Assembly: GCA_039105265.1 (NCBI GenBank)
Contig: JAPFFF010000001.1
Coordinates: 5,022,001-5,086,000, forward strand
DNA length: 64,000 nt
Reading direction: 5' to 3'
DNA from: Tritrichomonas musculus
Lineage: Eukaryota > Parabasalia > Tritrichomonadida > Tritrichomonadidae
This document shows positions 1 to 9,399 of the stretch, in pieces (position 1 is the first letter of the stretch; each line of letters starts with the position of its first letter). Made by a program: the position numbers and the translations under genes. The notes beneath the pieces are model-generated. The model was given only the letters and a program-made list of their open reading frames with translations. It was not told the origin of the DNA and did no database searches.

Positions 1-415
1 ATTTGTTGACCTTCATCTCCTTATATATAATTATAAGCAAACATTAACAAACACAAAAACAAAAGCAAAAGGCATCTTAGTTATAACAATTTATATGTTT
101 TTGCTGAAATTAATGAAGATTAGATGAGCCTAATCTACAAAATTATTATTCTTAAAAGGATTTATATATCATATAATCTTTTAATCTTTCAATTTATCAA
201 ACTGAAATTGCTTTTTTAAGTATCTTTTCATATTTATATAAAATAATATGATCAGAAATTTTTGAAGATTTTTCTTTGAAAAAGTTAAAAATCTAATTCA
301 AAATTTTAATTGACTCATCAGAAATTTTTGAAAATTTTTTGTCAAATTAAAAAAAAATTGACACTTAATATTTTAACATCAATAATTTATTTCATATCAT
401 TATTTAATTAAACCA
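1..415. other. 5' flank of the DUF4419 pseudogene
   Basis: This stretch is A+T-rich with no credible coding region. Its only readable signal is an initiator-like TCATTATTTAAT at 397-408, 15-19 bases before the ATG at 416. The same string core (TCATTATTTAAT) precedes the Lys/Glu-rich gene at 38203, which supports it as a promoter element. Confidence 0.5.
397..402 (+). promoter_or_regulatory. Initiator-like element (TCATTA) before the DUF4419 pseudogene
   Basis: The hexamer fits the trichomonad Inr consensus TCA(+1)Py(T/A), with A+1 at 399 and a 17-base leader to the ATG at 416. In trichomonads, transcription starts within about 20 bases of the start codon, so the spacing is right. It supports 416, not 524, as the ancestral start. 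Confidence 0.5.
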
Positions 416-1515
416 ATGGGAATGACTTACGAATCAATAACCATTCCTCTTGAAACGGAGAAAAAGAACATGACTCCAATAGACATAAAGTCTGTTTAAG
501 ATAGCGTTGACTCAATCAAAGACATGTATGGCAAAATATTTTCAGCATCAATGAAACATGATGAAAAAATCATTTTTGATTACAAAGATCATCCAGTATA
601 CCAAGGATACCTCGATGCATACAAAAATCACAGACCAATCACAATTTCGCCCGACATCATTTGGCTTCTCATTGTCCAAGGCTTTTCATACCACGTTTGT
701 GGTCATGCTGAAGAGCTCAGGCACATGTTTGTCAATTTCGATGGACAAAAAGAATTATCTGTTGAAAGACTCGATTTGAATGTTTTCGAAGCAACAGCCG
801 AAGATTGGATGACAATCTTTCCTTCTTTTGTCGAGCAAATCACGGAATTCACAGGCAAAAGCGTCACTGACACATTGACACCAGACTTTACAACAACAAC
901 AAAAGTCTCGTTGGCAGTTGGTCAGATCAGCATCATGTCTGCTTTGAAGCACTACTTCAAATACAAAGTTTTGATGGGCGGTTGCGGTTTGCCATACGTT
1001 ACAATTGAAGGATCAGTTGAAGATTGGCAAAAAATCAACCAAAAACTTCAAGACTTGAAGAAATATAAACTCGAGTTTTGGATTGATAAATTAATTCCAA
1101 TAATCAACAAGATTGTTGAAACGAAGAAAGGAAATGTCGATAAAGAATTCTGGCTTCAAATGATTAAAATTAAAGATGATAATGGATTTTATGATCCTGG
1201 ATACGTTGACGGTTGGTTCACAAACTTTTTCCCTTATGATGAAAATGGTGGATATACAAATGGTAAGATTTTCACTAAAACACAAATGCCAAGTGAAATG
1301 TTGACAGTTCCATTTGATTTGAAAATATTGGATTACCCAGGGCAAGATGAATCAAAGATTGAGCCAATAAAATGTGAATTTTGGCTGGATTTGTTGGAAT
1401 GAAACAAGATGAAAAGACATTAAGTATGAAACCAGAAATTGGATGGATTATTAGAAAAGAACCAGAAAATAAAATTGTAAACGGAAGATTAAGACCAAAT
1501 GGTTGGAATCACTAA
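416..1515 (+). pseudogene. DUF4419 protein pseudogene
   Basis: The reading frame opens at ATG 416 but meets an in-frame TAA at 507, which looks like a CAA codon changed by one transition. It reopens at 524 for 292 codons. Near 1390 the frame shifts, because the typical DUF4419 ending (GFVGMKQDEKTLSMKPEIGW) is found in another frame and stops at 1515. The body carries family signatures: YLDAYKNHRPITISPDIIW near the N terminus, then a central GGCGLPYVTIEGSVEDW segment and a GYVDGWFTNFFPY segment. DUF4419 proteins are found in fungi and protists and have no established function. The promoter-proximal initiator is still present, so decay may be recent. The call as a family member is firm. Whether the 524 start yields a shortened product is open. 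Confidence 0.8.
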
Positions 1516-1713
1516 TTGATTAAATAAAGAACTATATTATTTTTATTAATTATATCATCTAAAATATTTTAAAAAAAATAATAAGTTGTTATTTATTAAG
1601 AATGATGGCAAGATATTAAGATATAAAAAAATCAACGAAAAATAAGAATTGTGAAAGCTTATTGAATAAGTAATTTTTACACTTTTTGATAATTTATTTG
1701 GTGGTACTAACTA

Positions 1714-2156
1714 GGCTTGTTAAGTCTCGATTTTCGATATCGATAATTGACAATTTTTCTGATATCAATATCAAATCAAAAATTTTATCTCTGATATCAA
1801 TAATGAATAAAAGATCGATTATCAATATTGAAAATTTTTTAACGTATCAAAATTTTTAAACTTTTTTAACTGATAACTTCACATATCTGTTATAAAATTT
1901 AATAAAATCTGATTCTTTTACATAATAAGTTAGAATATATTTATTTTATGCCATTAAAATACTATTTTTAATGGTTTTTTCAGGTATTAATTTTGATTAA
2001 TCAAGATTTGATATCAAAAGAATATTTTTTTTGTATCACATTTCATACTTGAAAATCATTTCATCAATTAAAAGTTCCAATCGATAACATTTTAATATCG
2101 ATTATCTGAGTTAAAAAAAGTGCCAAACCTGATAATTGATATCAGAATAACAAGTC
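1714..2156 (-). mobile_element. TIR element, GATATC-rich family, copy 1
   Basis: The element runs between TA dinucleotides (1712-1713 and 2157-2158). Its ends begin GGCTTGTTA on the left and end ATAACAAGTC on the right. The interior is full of GATATC and ATCGAT motifs. It aligns in inverted orientation with the copies at 8566 and 20106, sharing for example the stretch TATGAAATGTGATA and several GATATCAA segments. This is the most diverged of the three, so it is probably the oldest. It has no coding capacity, so it is a non-autonomous (MITE-like) element. TA target duplication suggests a Tc1/mariner-type helper. Confidence 0.7.
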
Positions 2157-2514
2157 TAGTACAAACAGAGGTATTTAGGTAGAGAAATTAACGAAATATT
2201 GTAATTTTGATTATTATTTCTTTATTTTTATTATGAATCTAGGAATATGCTTTATAGATAAGAATATTATACTCCTATTTTTGAGATATTTCTATTTTTA
2301 TTTTTCTGAATAATTTCACTAATAACTTCACTTCGCCCAAGATAATCATCTCACGTCACTTAAAAATAGTAACGTGTAAAAATACGATGAAAAATAAAAA
2401 AGCATAAATAAATATTGAAAATAGTGCTTTTTTCATATATCCAAAATAAGGCATCTATTGAAAAAGTGGGGCAGAAAAAAAAGATATTCATCATGAAAAT
2501 GCCGACTCCCAAGT

Positions 2515-2565
2515 TAGAATTCCATTTAATAAAAAAGAAACTGTAATTAGGTAAATGGAATTCTA
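2515..2565. repeat. Perfect 14-bp inverted repeat
   Basis: TAGAATTCCATTTA (2515-2528) is repeated exactly in reverse complement at 2552-2565, with a 23-base spacer. It could fold as a hairpin or be a tiny foldback insertion. No gene depends on it in an obvious way. Confidence 0.6.
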
Positions 2566-3085
2566 TTAAAAATATCTGCAGAAAAAAGAATCACGTGAAT
2601 AAGTATTTACCACTTACAAAAAAAAAGACTTCTCTAAAAAAAAAAATATTCTCAATTTTGTTAGAATCTTTCAAAATTTGTGAAAATTCGCAGAGTTTAC
2701 ACAAATTTTAAATGTTAATATAAAATATTTATTTTATATTTAAAATAAAAATATAGCAAAATTTTCGATGACTTTATATATTTTTTCATGATATAATAAT
2801 TCAATAGTCACAAAAATAAAAATAACTAGCTCATATTTACTCATTATCTATTAATTTTTTTAATAGGTAAATTATGCTTTTTATTATATAAACAAAGCTA
2901 GTTTATTTATATGTAAATATATAAATTATTGATAAAATGAGCAAAAATGAATTTAAATATATTATTAATTTATTATACTCTGCTATAATTGTAGTTTACT
3001 TAACAACGATAGAAAACCCTCTCAAATTTTTTTTTATTGAAAAAGCGAACTTTATTGTTTCTATCTTCAAACTTTACAACTTGAA

Positions 3086-4279
3086 ATGTCCGAATTCAAG
3101 ACTCCTGTTGTACTCGACTTAGGAACAGGTTTTCTCAAAGCTGGCCTTAGCACAAGTGCTATTCCTGATTTTGTCCTCCCAAACTCGGTTGGACGCCCAA
3201 TTTTACGTTCTGATGAATCATTCGCACGAGCAAAAATTAAGGACGTTATGATTTGCGATGAAATAAACCCAGTCCGCCAATACCTTGATCTTACATTCCC
3301 TGTTGAACACGGCGTTGTTAAGAATTGGGCTGATGAAACATTAGTTTTGGATTATCTTTTCAAAGAGAAATTTAAGATTAACAACGAAGAGCATCCAGTT
3401 CTTATTACAGAAGCTCCTATGAATCCAATTGAAAATCGTAAGAAGATCTTCGAAGTGTTCTTTGAAACATTTAATTTCCCAGCAGTACAGATGGCTCCAC
3501 AAGCACTTCTTGTCCTTTACGCTCAAGGACTTGTCACAGGTGTTGTTGTTGACTCAGGTGATGGTGTTACACATATCATGCCTATTTATGAAAACTACTT
3601 ATTATCTCACCTTATTGGTCGTATGGATATTGCAGGACGTGATATCACAGAGCATATGGTTAAGCTTCTTACACTTCGTGGTTATACATTCCACAAATCA
3701 TCCGACTTTGACGTTGTTCGTGAAATCAAGGAAAAGTTGTGCTTTGTATCAGCTGATATTACACTTGATCGTCGTATTGCAAATGAAACCACCACATATG
3801 TTGTTCCTTACGTTTTGAACGATGGACGAGTTATTAAAGTTTCTGGTGAACGTTTTGAAGCACCAGAAGTTTTGTTCCAGCCAGAACTTCTTGGACATGA
3901 AGGATTTGGTATTCATCAACTCCTCTTTGATACAATTACAAAAGCTGATATTAACCTCAGGAAAGATTTCTTCAGCTCAATTGTTGTTTCAGGAGGTACT
4001 ACTATGTATCCAGGCTTTTCAACAAGAATGGAAAATGAACTAAAGAATCTTGTTAAAACCAACATTCTCAAAGGCCACAGTGATCCAAATAAAGCAATTA
4101 AAGATTATAAGATTAATGTTGAAGATCCACCTAATCGTAGATTCCTTGTTTATCTTGGTGCAACAGTTTTAGCAAATCTTTCCAAAGCTAAAGCTGCTTC
4201 ATGGGCTCATCATTCCGAATATAAGGAATTAGGTGCAGCGAAACTCGTCCAAAAGTTCCAAGGTGAAGTTCCAAAATAA
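3086..4279 (+). CDS. ARP2: Actin-related protein 2 (Arp2)
   Basis: The 397-residue protein is the ATP-binding Arp2 subunit of the Arp2/3 complex, which nucleates branched actin filaments at the cell cortex. It has the actin-fold phosphate loop (VVLDLGTGFLKAG, residues 8-20), the second phosphate motif VVVDSGDGVTHIMPIYE (about 153-169), the adenosine motif SGGTTMYPGF, and Arp2-specific segments such as TEAPMNPIENR, ALLVLYAQGLVTG, DIAGRDITEHM and VSGERFEAPEVLFQPEL. These follow human Arp2 more closely than conventional actin or Arp3. Length matches the family (about 390). The start at 3086 gives the usual short N terminus. The stop is followed by AGAGTC, not TAAA. Trichomonads become amoeboid on host cells, so an Arp2/3 system is expected. 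Confidence 0.95.
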   Translation: MSEFKTPVVLDLGTGFLKAGLSTSAIPDFVLPNSVGRPILRSDESFARAKIKDVMICDEINPVRQYLDLTFPVEHGVVKNWADETLVLDYLFKEKFKINNEEHPVLITEAPMNPIENRKKIFEVFFETFNFPAVQMAPQALLVLYAQGLVTGVVVDSGDGVTHIMPIYENYLLSHLIGRMDIAGRDITEHMVKLLTLRGYTFHKSSDFDVVREIKEKLCFVSADITLDRRIANETTTYVVPYVLNDGRVIKVSGERFEAPEVLFQPELLGHEGFGIHQLLFDTITKADINLRKDFFSSIVVSGGTTMYPGFSTRMENELKNLVKTNILKGHSDPNKAIKDYKINVEDPPNRRFLVYLGATVLANLSKAKAASWAHHSEYKELGAAKLVQKFQGEVPK

Positions 4280-5455
4280 GAGTCTCTCTAAATAAATTAA
4301 ATACCGATTTTTTTAAAAAATTTTTAATCATTAACTTATACTGAGTAAGTGAATATTTGTTATTACTATTTTAATGAACTTAGCTTTTTTTAGATATTTC
4401 TTCATTTAATCAATATTTCGAAACATTTCCATTAGCATTACTACTGTTCAAATCATTTTTTAAGGATTAACCAAAAGTGTTCTTTCAATTCATTGATCAA
4501 AAATCATTTATTTCTAAATTGGCGAATATAAGGCTAACAAGACATAATTAATTAATAAAATTTTCCTAAATTTTTGATTAAATCTGAAAGAAAGTGTGTT
4601 TTACAAACTAATATCAATAACATAACGCAATATTTAAAAATTATTTTTAACTTTACTGATTATTAATCCCAAAAAAATATATTCCTTTTTTCAATGTTTT
4701 GAGAAGTTTATTAATTTTTTTTTTTTATGAAATAGGGTTTTTAAACTCAGAAAATATAAAATGTAAACTATTCAGTATTTTAATCTATATTTCTTATTTA
4801 TCTCAACATTTAAATATTTAATATGATTTTAATTTAATATATATAATATTTACTAAAATTCAAAACCAATTATTAATATTTAATTATGATAATTTTTCAA
4901 GTATTCCAAATTATTGATTAGTTATCTATATTTAAAACAAGTATCAAGTCAATATAATTCAGCAAAGTATCTTCACAAATGAATTCAAAAAGTTTAAGCT
5001 AACAAAAGATCCACCAATGGAAGATATCAATGTAACATCATCAATCAATATCATCCATCTACATTTTGTTTTTATATCACATAATAAATTATAAATAACT
5101 CAATTCAAATCAAATTATATGGCAAAAGTGTAAAAGCAAATTTGAATTTTTAAAAATATTTGTAGATATGATATGTGATTATATTGTCAGCATTGGTACA
5201 TTATTAAATAGCGTTTCAATCAAACATATAATCTTTTCATTAAGAGATGGAAGTTAATTATAATAGAATAAGAAAATTTTTTAAAACAAAAAAGAAAATT
5301 ACATGTAAATTGCAATATATATTCAAAGAATTTATTTATTGTTTTATAATTTTACTCGTAATTTATAGTATAATCGAGAAAAAACTCTTTTTTAATAAAA
5401 TATTTTTTATTGAAAAAAAAAAAAAAAAGCATTGAATTTTTTTGTGAATAAACGA
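4280..5455. other. Intergenic region, nothing recognised
   Basis: The region is strongly A+T-rich with several homopolymer runs. Short open frames here (for example around 5247-5435) have no recognisable composition or motif and are treated as chance. Confidence 0.5.
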
Positions 5456-5795
5456 TCAAAAATTTGAATCTCCTCTAAATTCTTCATTTTTTTTCAGCTC
5501 CTAGACAATTTCATTGAACGTCATTCTCTCATCAGGATTAGGCGACCAGCATTTTTTAATAAGGTTATGATAACAGCCAGGAATACTTTCATCTAGTTCA
5601 AGTCTCTCTCCTTTTAACACCACTCTTGTATAAATAATTGGAAAAATGCAATTTTTGAACGGTTCATTGAGAGTTAAAATTTCGTAGACGATAAAAGCGA
5701 ATGCATAAACGTCACTTGCTTTTGAATATTTATATTCTTGCCAAATTTCAGGTGCAAAAAAAATAGGAGTGCCTTTTAAACCAAGGCTTACAGGT
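5456..5795 (-). pseudogene. C-terminal fragment of a TKL-type protein kinase
   Basis: The reverse strand reads the last third of a kinase domain: KGTPIFFAPEIW (the APE motif of the activation segment), then SDVYAFAFIVYEILT (subdomain IX), then CWSPNPDERMTFNEIV (subdomain XI with its conserved Arg). The frame has an in-frame TAG at 5503-5501 where family members usually have Gln, then ELKKNEEF and a TGA at 5458-5456. The N-terminal two thirds are missing: the kinase stops abruptly at about 5791, where a transposon end begins. TKL kinases are a large, fast-duplicating family in trichomonads, so relics are expected. Confidence 0.8.
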
Positions 5796-5824
5796 CAAAT
5801 AAATAACGTATTGGATTTGTACCT
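5791..5824 (-). mobile_element. Solo 34-bp transposon end
   Basis: These 34 bases are the exact reverse complement of 58223-58256, the left end of the 1.7-kb TIR element at 58224-59926. The match ends sharply on the kinase side. The outer flank here is GAAATT instead of TTAA or TA. It is therefore a terminal remnant of another copy, joined to the kinase fragment. Perfect identity over 34 bases in such distant places suggests that the family moved recently. Confidence 0.75.
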
Positions 5825-5974
5825 GAAATTTAATTTTTTCTTCAGTTTAATCTTTTTTTTTTTTTTTATCGGCATAAATTGAAATTGTATAAGATGACAT
5901 TTGAATTTTTTTTTTTTTTTTTTTTTTTTTGAAGTTAAAAATTCAATGTGATCTCACAAAAAAATTCAAATTGA

Positions 5975-5979
5975 TCACA
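5975..5979 (+). promoter_or_regulatory. Initiator-like TCACA before the LRR-PP2C gene
   Basis: TCACA fits the trichomonad Inr consensus TCA(+1)Py(T/A), with A+1 at 5977 and 13 bases to the ATG at 5990. It is a short motif in A+T-rich DNA, so chance cannot be excluded. Confidence 0.4.
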
Positions 5980-5989
5980 TTTTATTTAA

Positions 5990-8347
5990 ATGGGGAATCA
6001 AATTTCTGAAACTCTTGGAAATAGGTTAAAATTACTTACATCAGACAAGGAAAACATTGATTTATCCCAAAGTTCATTTATCAGATCTCTTCCGCCAGAA
6101 GTTGTAAATGCGCTATCTACATATTCCAATTTAAAAACCTTAAATTTGAAATGGAATCAACTGGAAAATCTAGATAATTTTGAGCACAGCAACGTTGGCA
6201 CTTTACACTTGAGTCAAAATCATTTTAAGAATCTTCCATATCAATTTTTTTCAAAATTTCCGCAACTTACAATATGTAATTTAGATTGCAATTTTTTAAG
6301 CTCTTTTTCAAAACAATTATCAGAAACAATAACTACATTAAATTTATCATTAAACTGTATACAGACCATTGAAGTTTCCACACTCAATCTTCCGCAACTT
6401 CAAACTTTAGATTTGTCAAAAAATCAAATTCACGATCTACCAAATAACTTCTCAAAAAGTTTTCCAAATTTGCAAAATCTTGATTTGAGCCACAATTTTA
6501 TCTCATTTTTGCCAGACGATGACACATACTTTCCGAATACTTTGAAAGAATTGAATATATCTCAGAATTGCATTGAAAAAGTTTCAACATCGATCACTTC
6601 ACTTCCGAATTTGTCCATTCTAAATCTCAGTTATAACCGTTTAACAGAAATTCCGTGCTTAAACGGTTCACTTACTAAGGTGATTTTATCGAACAACAAA
6701 ATCAGCCGAATTGAGAAGCAAGAATTGAATTCATTGAATTTTATTTTACTTCAAAACAACGAAATTACGTCTTTTCCGATAGAAATCGAAAGCCCGAACC
6801 TAATTGGCATTCTATTGAACAACAACAAAATAAGCGAGATTAACGCAAGCATGCTTAAAATCAGCTACAATTTGTCCTTAATTGACCTTTCATTCAATCA
6901 AATTGAATCAATTCCAAAGGAACTTTTTGAATGCTTCCCAAATCTTCTTCGACTTTTTGTCCATTTCAACAAAATAACTGACATTCCCTCAGAAATTATA
7001 TACTGTCAGTTTCTTCAGCGATTCAACATATCATTCAATCCTATCAAAAAGTTGCCAAAACTGCCGACATTCATCGAAGAGTTCTCGGCTTCAAATTGCC
7101 TACTTGAAGAGTTCAATATCAGCCTCTTCTCTGACATGCCAACGACTTCGCAAGACAAGCAACTCATCCTGAAGAAAGTCGACCTCAGCGGAAACAAGAT
7201 CGAGTCGTTTTTGCTCCTTCCGAGCATCCAAGTTCTCAATCTTTCGCAGAACAGAATCAAAAAGATGCCGATTCTGACGCCAAGCATCAAGAACTTGGAT
7301 CTCTCGATGAACCAGATCGAATCGAAAGTCGAATCAATGCCGATTGGCGTTTCAGCAAAATCTCTCATTGACATCAACCTCGCCCACAACAATCTGACAG
7401 AAGTCCCTCAGCTGCAAGGCGCAGACAGCCTCCAGTACATCACAGTCTGCGGAAACGAAATTCAAGGCAGCTTCGATGTGACGAAATATCGGCAGTTGAA
7501 ACGGCTCGACATTTCAGGTACAAACATCGAGATTATTGGCGACAACAGCAGACTTCATGAAGTCATCAGATCAGTTAAGAATGAAGACGATAGAAAAACG
7601 GTTTATCTCAATATGAGCAAAAGCGGTTACTCAGAAATTCTGGGTGTGAGGGAGTCGATGGAGGACTCGATCATTCTGAGAGACGACTTGAACCTGTACG
7701 CCGTTTTGGATGGACATGGGGGCCCTGAAACCGCCAAATATGCCTCAATTGAGATGTCAAAATTATTCGAGTCCACCCAATTTGATTTTGACAACCAAGC
7801 TCGAGTTTTCTTAGACATCTTTGAAAAAGTGCAGAAAGGATTGAAAGATAATGAATTGAAAGACGGATCAACACTCTGCCTCGCTCTTGTTTGCACAAGC
7901 AGTTCCGGAAAAAGAAAAATCGTAACGGCTCATCTTGGAGATGCGCGAGCGTTGATTGTTCAGAATGATGGAAAGTCGAGAGAGCTGACAAAAGACCACA
8001 AACCGTCAATGCGAAGTGAATTTGAGAGAATTCACAACATTCACGGTTACTTGTCAAAAGAAAACCGTGTTGACGGGACATTGGCTGTGTCGAGAGCACT
8101 CGGAGACTTTGACGTTTATGGAATTGGAAGAGAGCCGGTTTTGAACGAGTTCGAAATCAAAATTGACGATAAATATCTCGTCATTTGCTGCGATGGTGTG
8201 TTTGACGTGCTTTCAAATGATGATGTGGCTCAAATTGCTGTGAATTCTGAGTCAACAAATGAGGCTGCCTTCAAAATTAGGAATGCTGCATTTGGATGCG
8301 GTTCTCTTGATAACATCTCAGTAATCGTGGTTGATTTGGCTGAGTAA
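5990..8347 (+). CDS. Leucine-rich repeat / PP2C-type protein phosphatase
   Basis: The 785-residue protein joins about twenty leucine-rich repeats (residues about 40-520, repeated LxxLxLSxNxI pattern) to a C-terminal PPM/PP2C Ser/Thr phosphatase domain (about 545-785). The metal-binding and catalytic motifs are intact: RESMED, YAVLDGHGGPETA, DGSTLCLALV, HLGDARALIVQ, LAVSRALGDFDV, ICCDGVFDVLSNDD and GSLDNISVIVVD. The N terminus MGNQIS fits an N-myristoylation site, which also supports this start and suggests membrane tethering. The order LRR then PP2C recalls PHLPP and the phosphatase part of fungal adenylate cyclases, but there is no PH or cyclase domain. Its substrate cannot be inferred. The second half (after about 7080) is visibly richer in G+C than the first. 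The stop TAA overlaps a TAAA. Confidence 0.93.
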   Translation: MGNQISETLGNRLKLLTSDKENIDLSQSSFIRSLPPEVVNALSTYSNLKTLNLKWNQLENLDNFEHSNVGTLHLSQNHFKNLPYQFFSKFPQLTICNLDCNFLSSFSKQLSETITTLNLSLNCIQTIEVSTLNLPQLQTLDLSKNQIHDLPNNFSKSFPNLQNLDLSHNFISFLPDDDTYFPNTLKELNISQNCIEKVSTSITSLPNLSILNLSYNRLTEIPCLNGSLTKVILSNNKISRIEKQELNSLNFILLQNNEITSFPIEIESPNLIGILLNNNKISEINASMLKISYNLSLIDLSFNQIESIPKELFECFPNLLRLFVHFNKITDIPSEIIYCQFLQRFNISFNPIKKLPKLPTFIEEFSASNCLLEEFNISLFSDMPTTSQDKQLILKKVDLSGNKIESFLLLPSIQVLNLSQNRIKKMPILTPSIKNLDLSMNQIESKVESMPIGVSAKSLIDINLAHNNLTEVPQLQGADSLQYITVCGNEIQGSFDVTKYRQLKRLDISGTNIEIIGDNSRLHEVIRSVKNEDDRKTVYLNMSKSGYSEILGVRESMEDSIILRDDLNLYAVLDGHGGPETAKYASIEMSKLFESTQFDFDNQARVFLDIFEKVQKGLKDNELKDGSTLCLALVCTSSSGKRKIVTAHLGDARALIVQNDGKSRELTKDHKPSMRSEFERIHNIHGYLSKENRVDGTLAVSRALGDFDVYGIGREPVLNEFEIKIDDKYLVICCDGVFDVLSNDDVAQIAVNSESTNEAAFKIRNAAFGCGSLDNISVIVVDLAE

Positions 8348-8464
8348 AAATGCTCAATTTAAAAAAAAAAATTCTTATTTTTTCATGTATTTTATTGATT
8401 GATTTGTTTTATTATTTTTTTTTAAGAAATAAATCAAAAATCGGATTTTACCACGACCTAGTCC

Positions 8465-8529
8465 TTTAATCAGTAATCACAATTTTTGTTTTATTATTTT
8501 TTTTTTTTTTTAATCAGTAATCACAATTT
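8465..8529. repeat. 21-bp direct repeat, 44-bp period
   Basis: TTTAATCAGTAATCACAATTT occurs at 8465-8485 and again at 8509-8529, separated by a T-rich stretch. It is either a local tandem duplication or a target-site duplication around a T-rich insertion. Confidence 0.7.
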
Positions 8530-8565
8530 ATTTATCAAATTTACTATTCATATATCCTTTACATA

Positions 8566-9035
8566 GACTTGTTATTTTGAGAATCGATATCAAAAACGTC
8601 ACTTTTTTCATCTGATACTGGATTATCAGTTTCAAAATCTGATATCGAGATTATAAATTATCATGATATCAGATATGAAATGTGATATAAAAATAATTGT
8701 AAACTTGATATCAATTACCGAGATCTCGAGATATCAAACATATTTATCTTTTTTTATAATTGGTATTTGTGATTTTAAATACTTAAAAATAAATAATAGA
8801 ATGTATTGATGTTTATTTAAAGATTAAAATCAAAAAATACATTCTTTTTAAAGAAATATTTAAGATTCAATTACGATCATATATTTATCAAAAAGTTTAA
8901 TTGAAAATTCTGATATCAAAAGCTGAAAAAAAATACTCGATCTCTGAAATCGATCTCGAGAATCTGTGCATATTTGTGTATCGATATCAAAAAGTCATTC
9001 AATTATCGATCTCGAGAATCTTAGAATAACAAGTA
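8566..9035 (+). mobile_element. TIR element, GATATC-rich family, copy 2
   Basis: The 470-bp element is flanked by TA (8564-8565 and 9036-9037). It starts GACTTGTTATTTTGAGAATC and ends with the inverted version ATAACAAGTA. Subterminal parts hold ATCTCGAGA and CGATATC motifs on both sides. It is close to copy 3 at 20106-20536 over some 430 bases, by eye around nine matches in ten. There is no open frame of note, so it is a non-autonomous element. Confidence 0.8.
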
Positions 9036-9065
9036 TAGAGATGATATAAATATTAACTTTTAAAA

Positions 9066-9134
9066 TTAAATTACATCTTCTCTTGTTATTCTATTTCGAG
9101 ATATCGGCATTTTACAAAAGAAGATGTAATTTAA
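9066..9134. repeat. Hairpin with a transposon end in its loop
   Basis: TTAAATTACATCTTCT (9066-9081) pairs perfectly with its reverse complement at 9119-9134. The 37-base loop includes CTTGTTATTCTATTTCGAGA and then TATCG, which resembles the terminus of the GATATC-rich element that ends 30 bases upstream. It may be a miniature derivative made of two ends brought together. Confidence 0.6.
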
Positions 9135-9399
9135 TGTTCTTTATAAATAGCAGAAATCAAACAATAAGTTGCCAATATATGCATAAACGCTTTTATTAAA
9201 ATATTTAAATCAACATCTATTATTTTATTTCTAATCAAAGATAAAATATAGTATGATCATGAGTTTTCGAGTAAAGTAATAACTCATAACTTTGCTGCCT
9301 AATAAAATTGAGAATCCTTGTGCAAAGATTTCAGGATCCTCAAAAAATTTTGGCAAATTTATTCAAATGTAAAATTATAGTAGTATTACCTAATTCTAA

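Larger units (their letters stand above)
1516..3085. other. Intergenic region with one TIR element and one hairpin
   Basis: No gene is visible. It contains a 443-bp TIR element (1714-2156), a 14-bp perfect inverted repeat (2515-2528 with 2552-2565) and long A+T-only stretches. The last 150 bases form the ARP2 upstream region, in which no clear TCAYTW initiator is visible. Confidence 0.6.
8348..9399. other. Intergenic region with repeats and a TIR element
   Basis: No gene is visible. It holds a 21-bp direct repeat, a 470-bp TIR element and a 69-bp hairpin, each listed separately. The first 100 bases after the phosphatase stop are the presumed 3' UTR. Confidence 0.6.

Noticed and set aside
416-1515. 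Reassigned stop codons (TAA/TAG read as Gln), since several stops sit at Gln-like positions
   Set aside because: Intact genes here use CAA and CAG for Gln and end on TAA or TGA at the expected lengths. C-to-T decay in pseudogenes explains the pattern.
2937-3122. Small gene overlapping the ARP2 start
   Set aside because: A+T-rich chance frame that runs into ARP2 in another frame.
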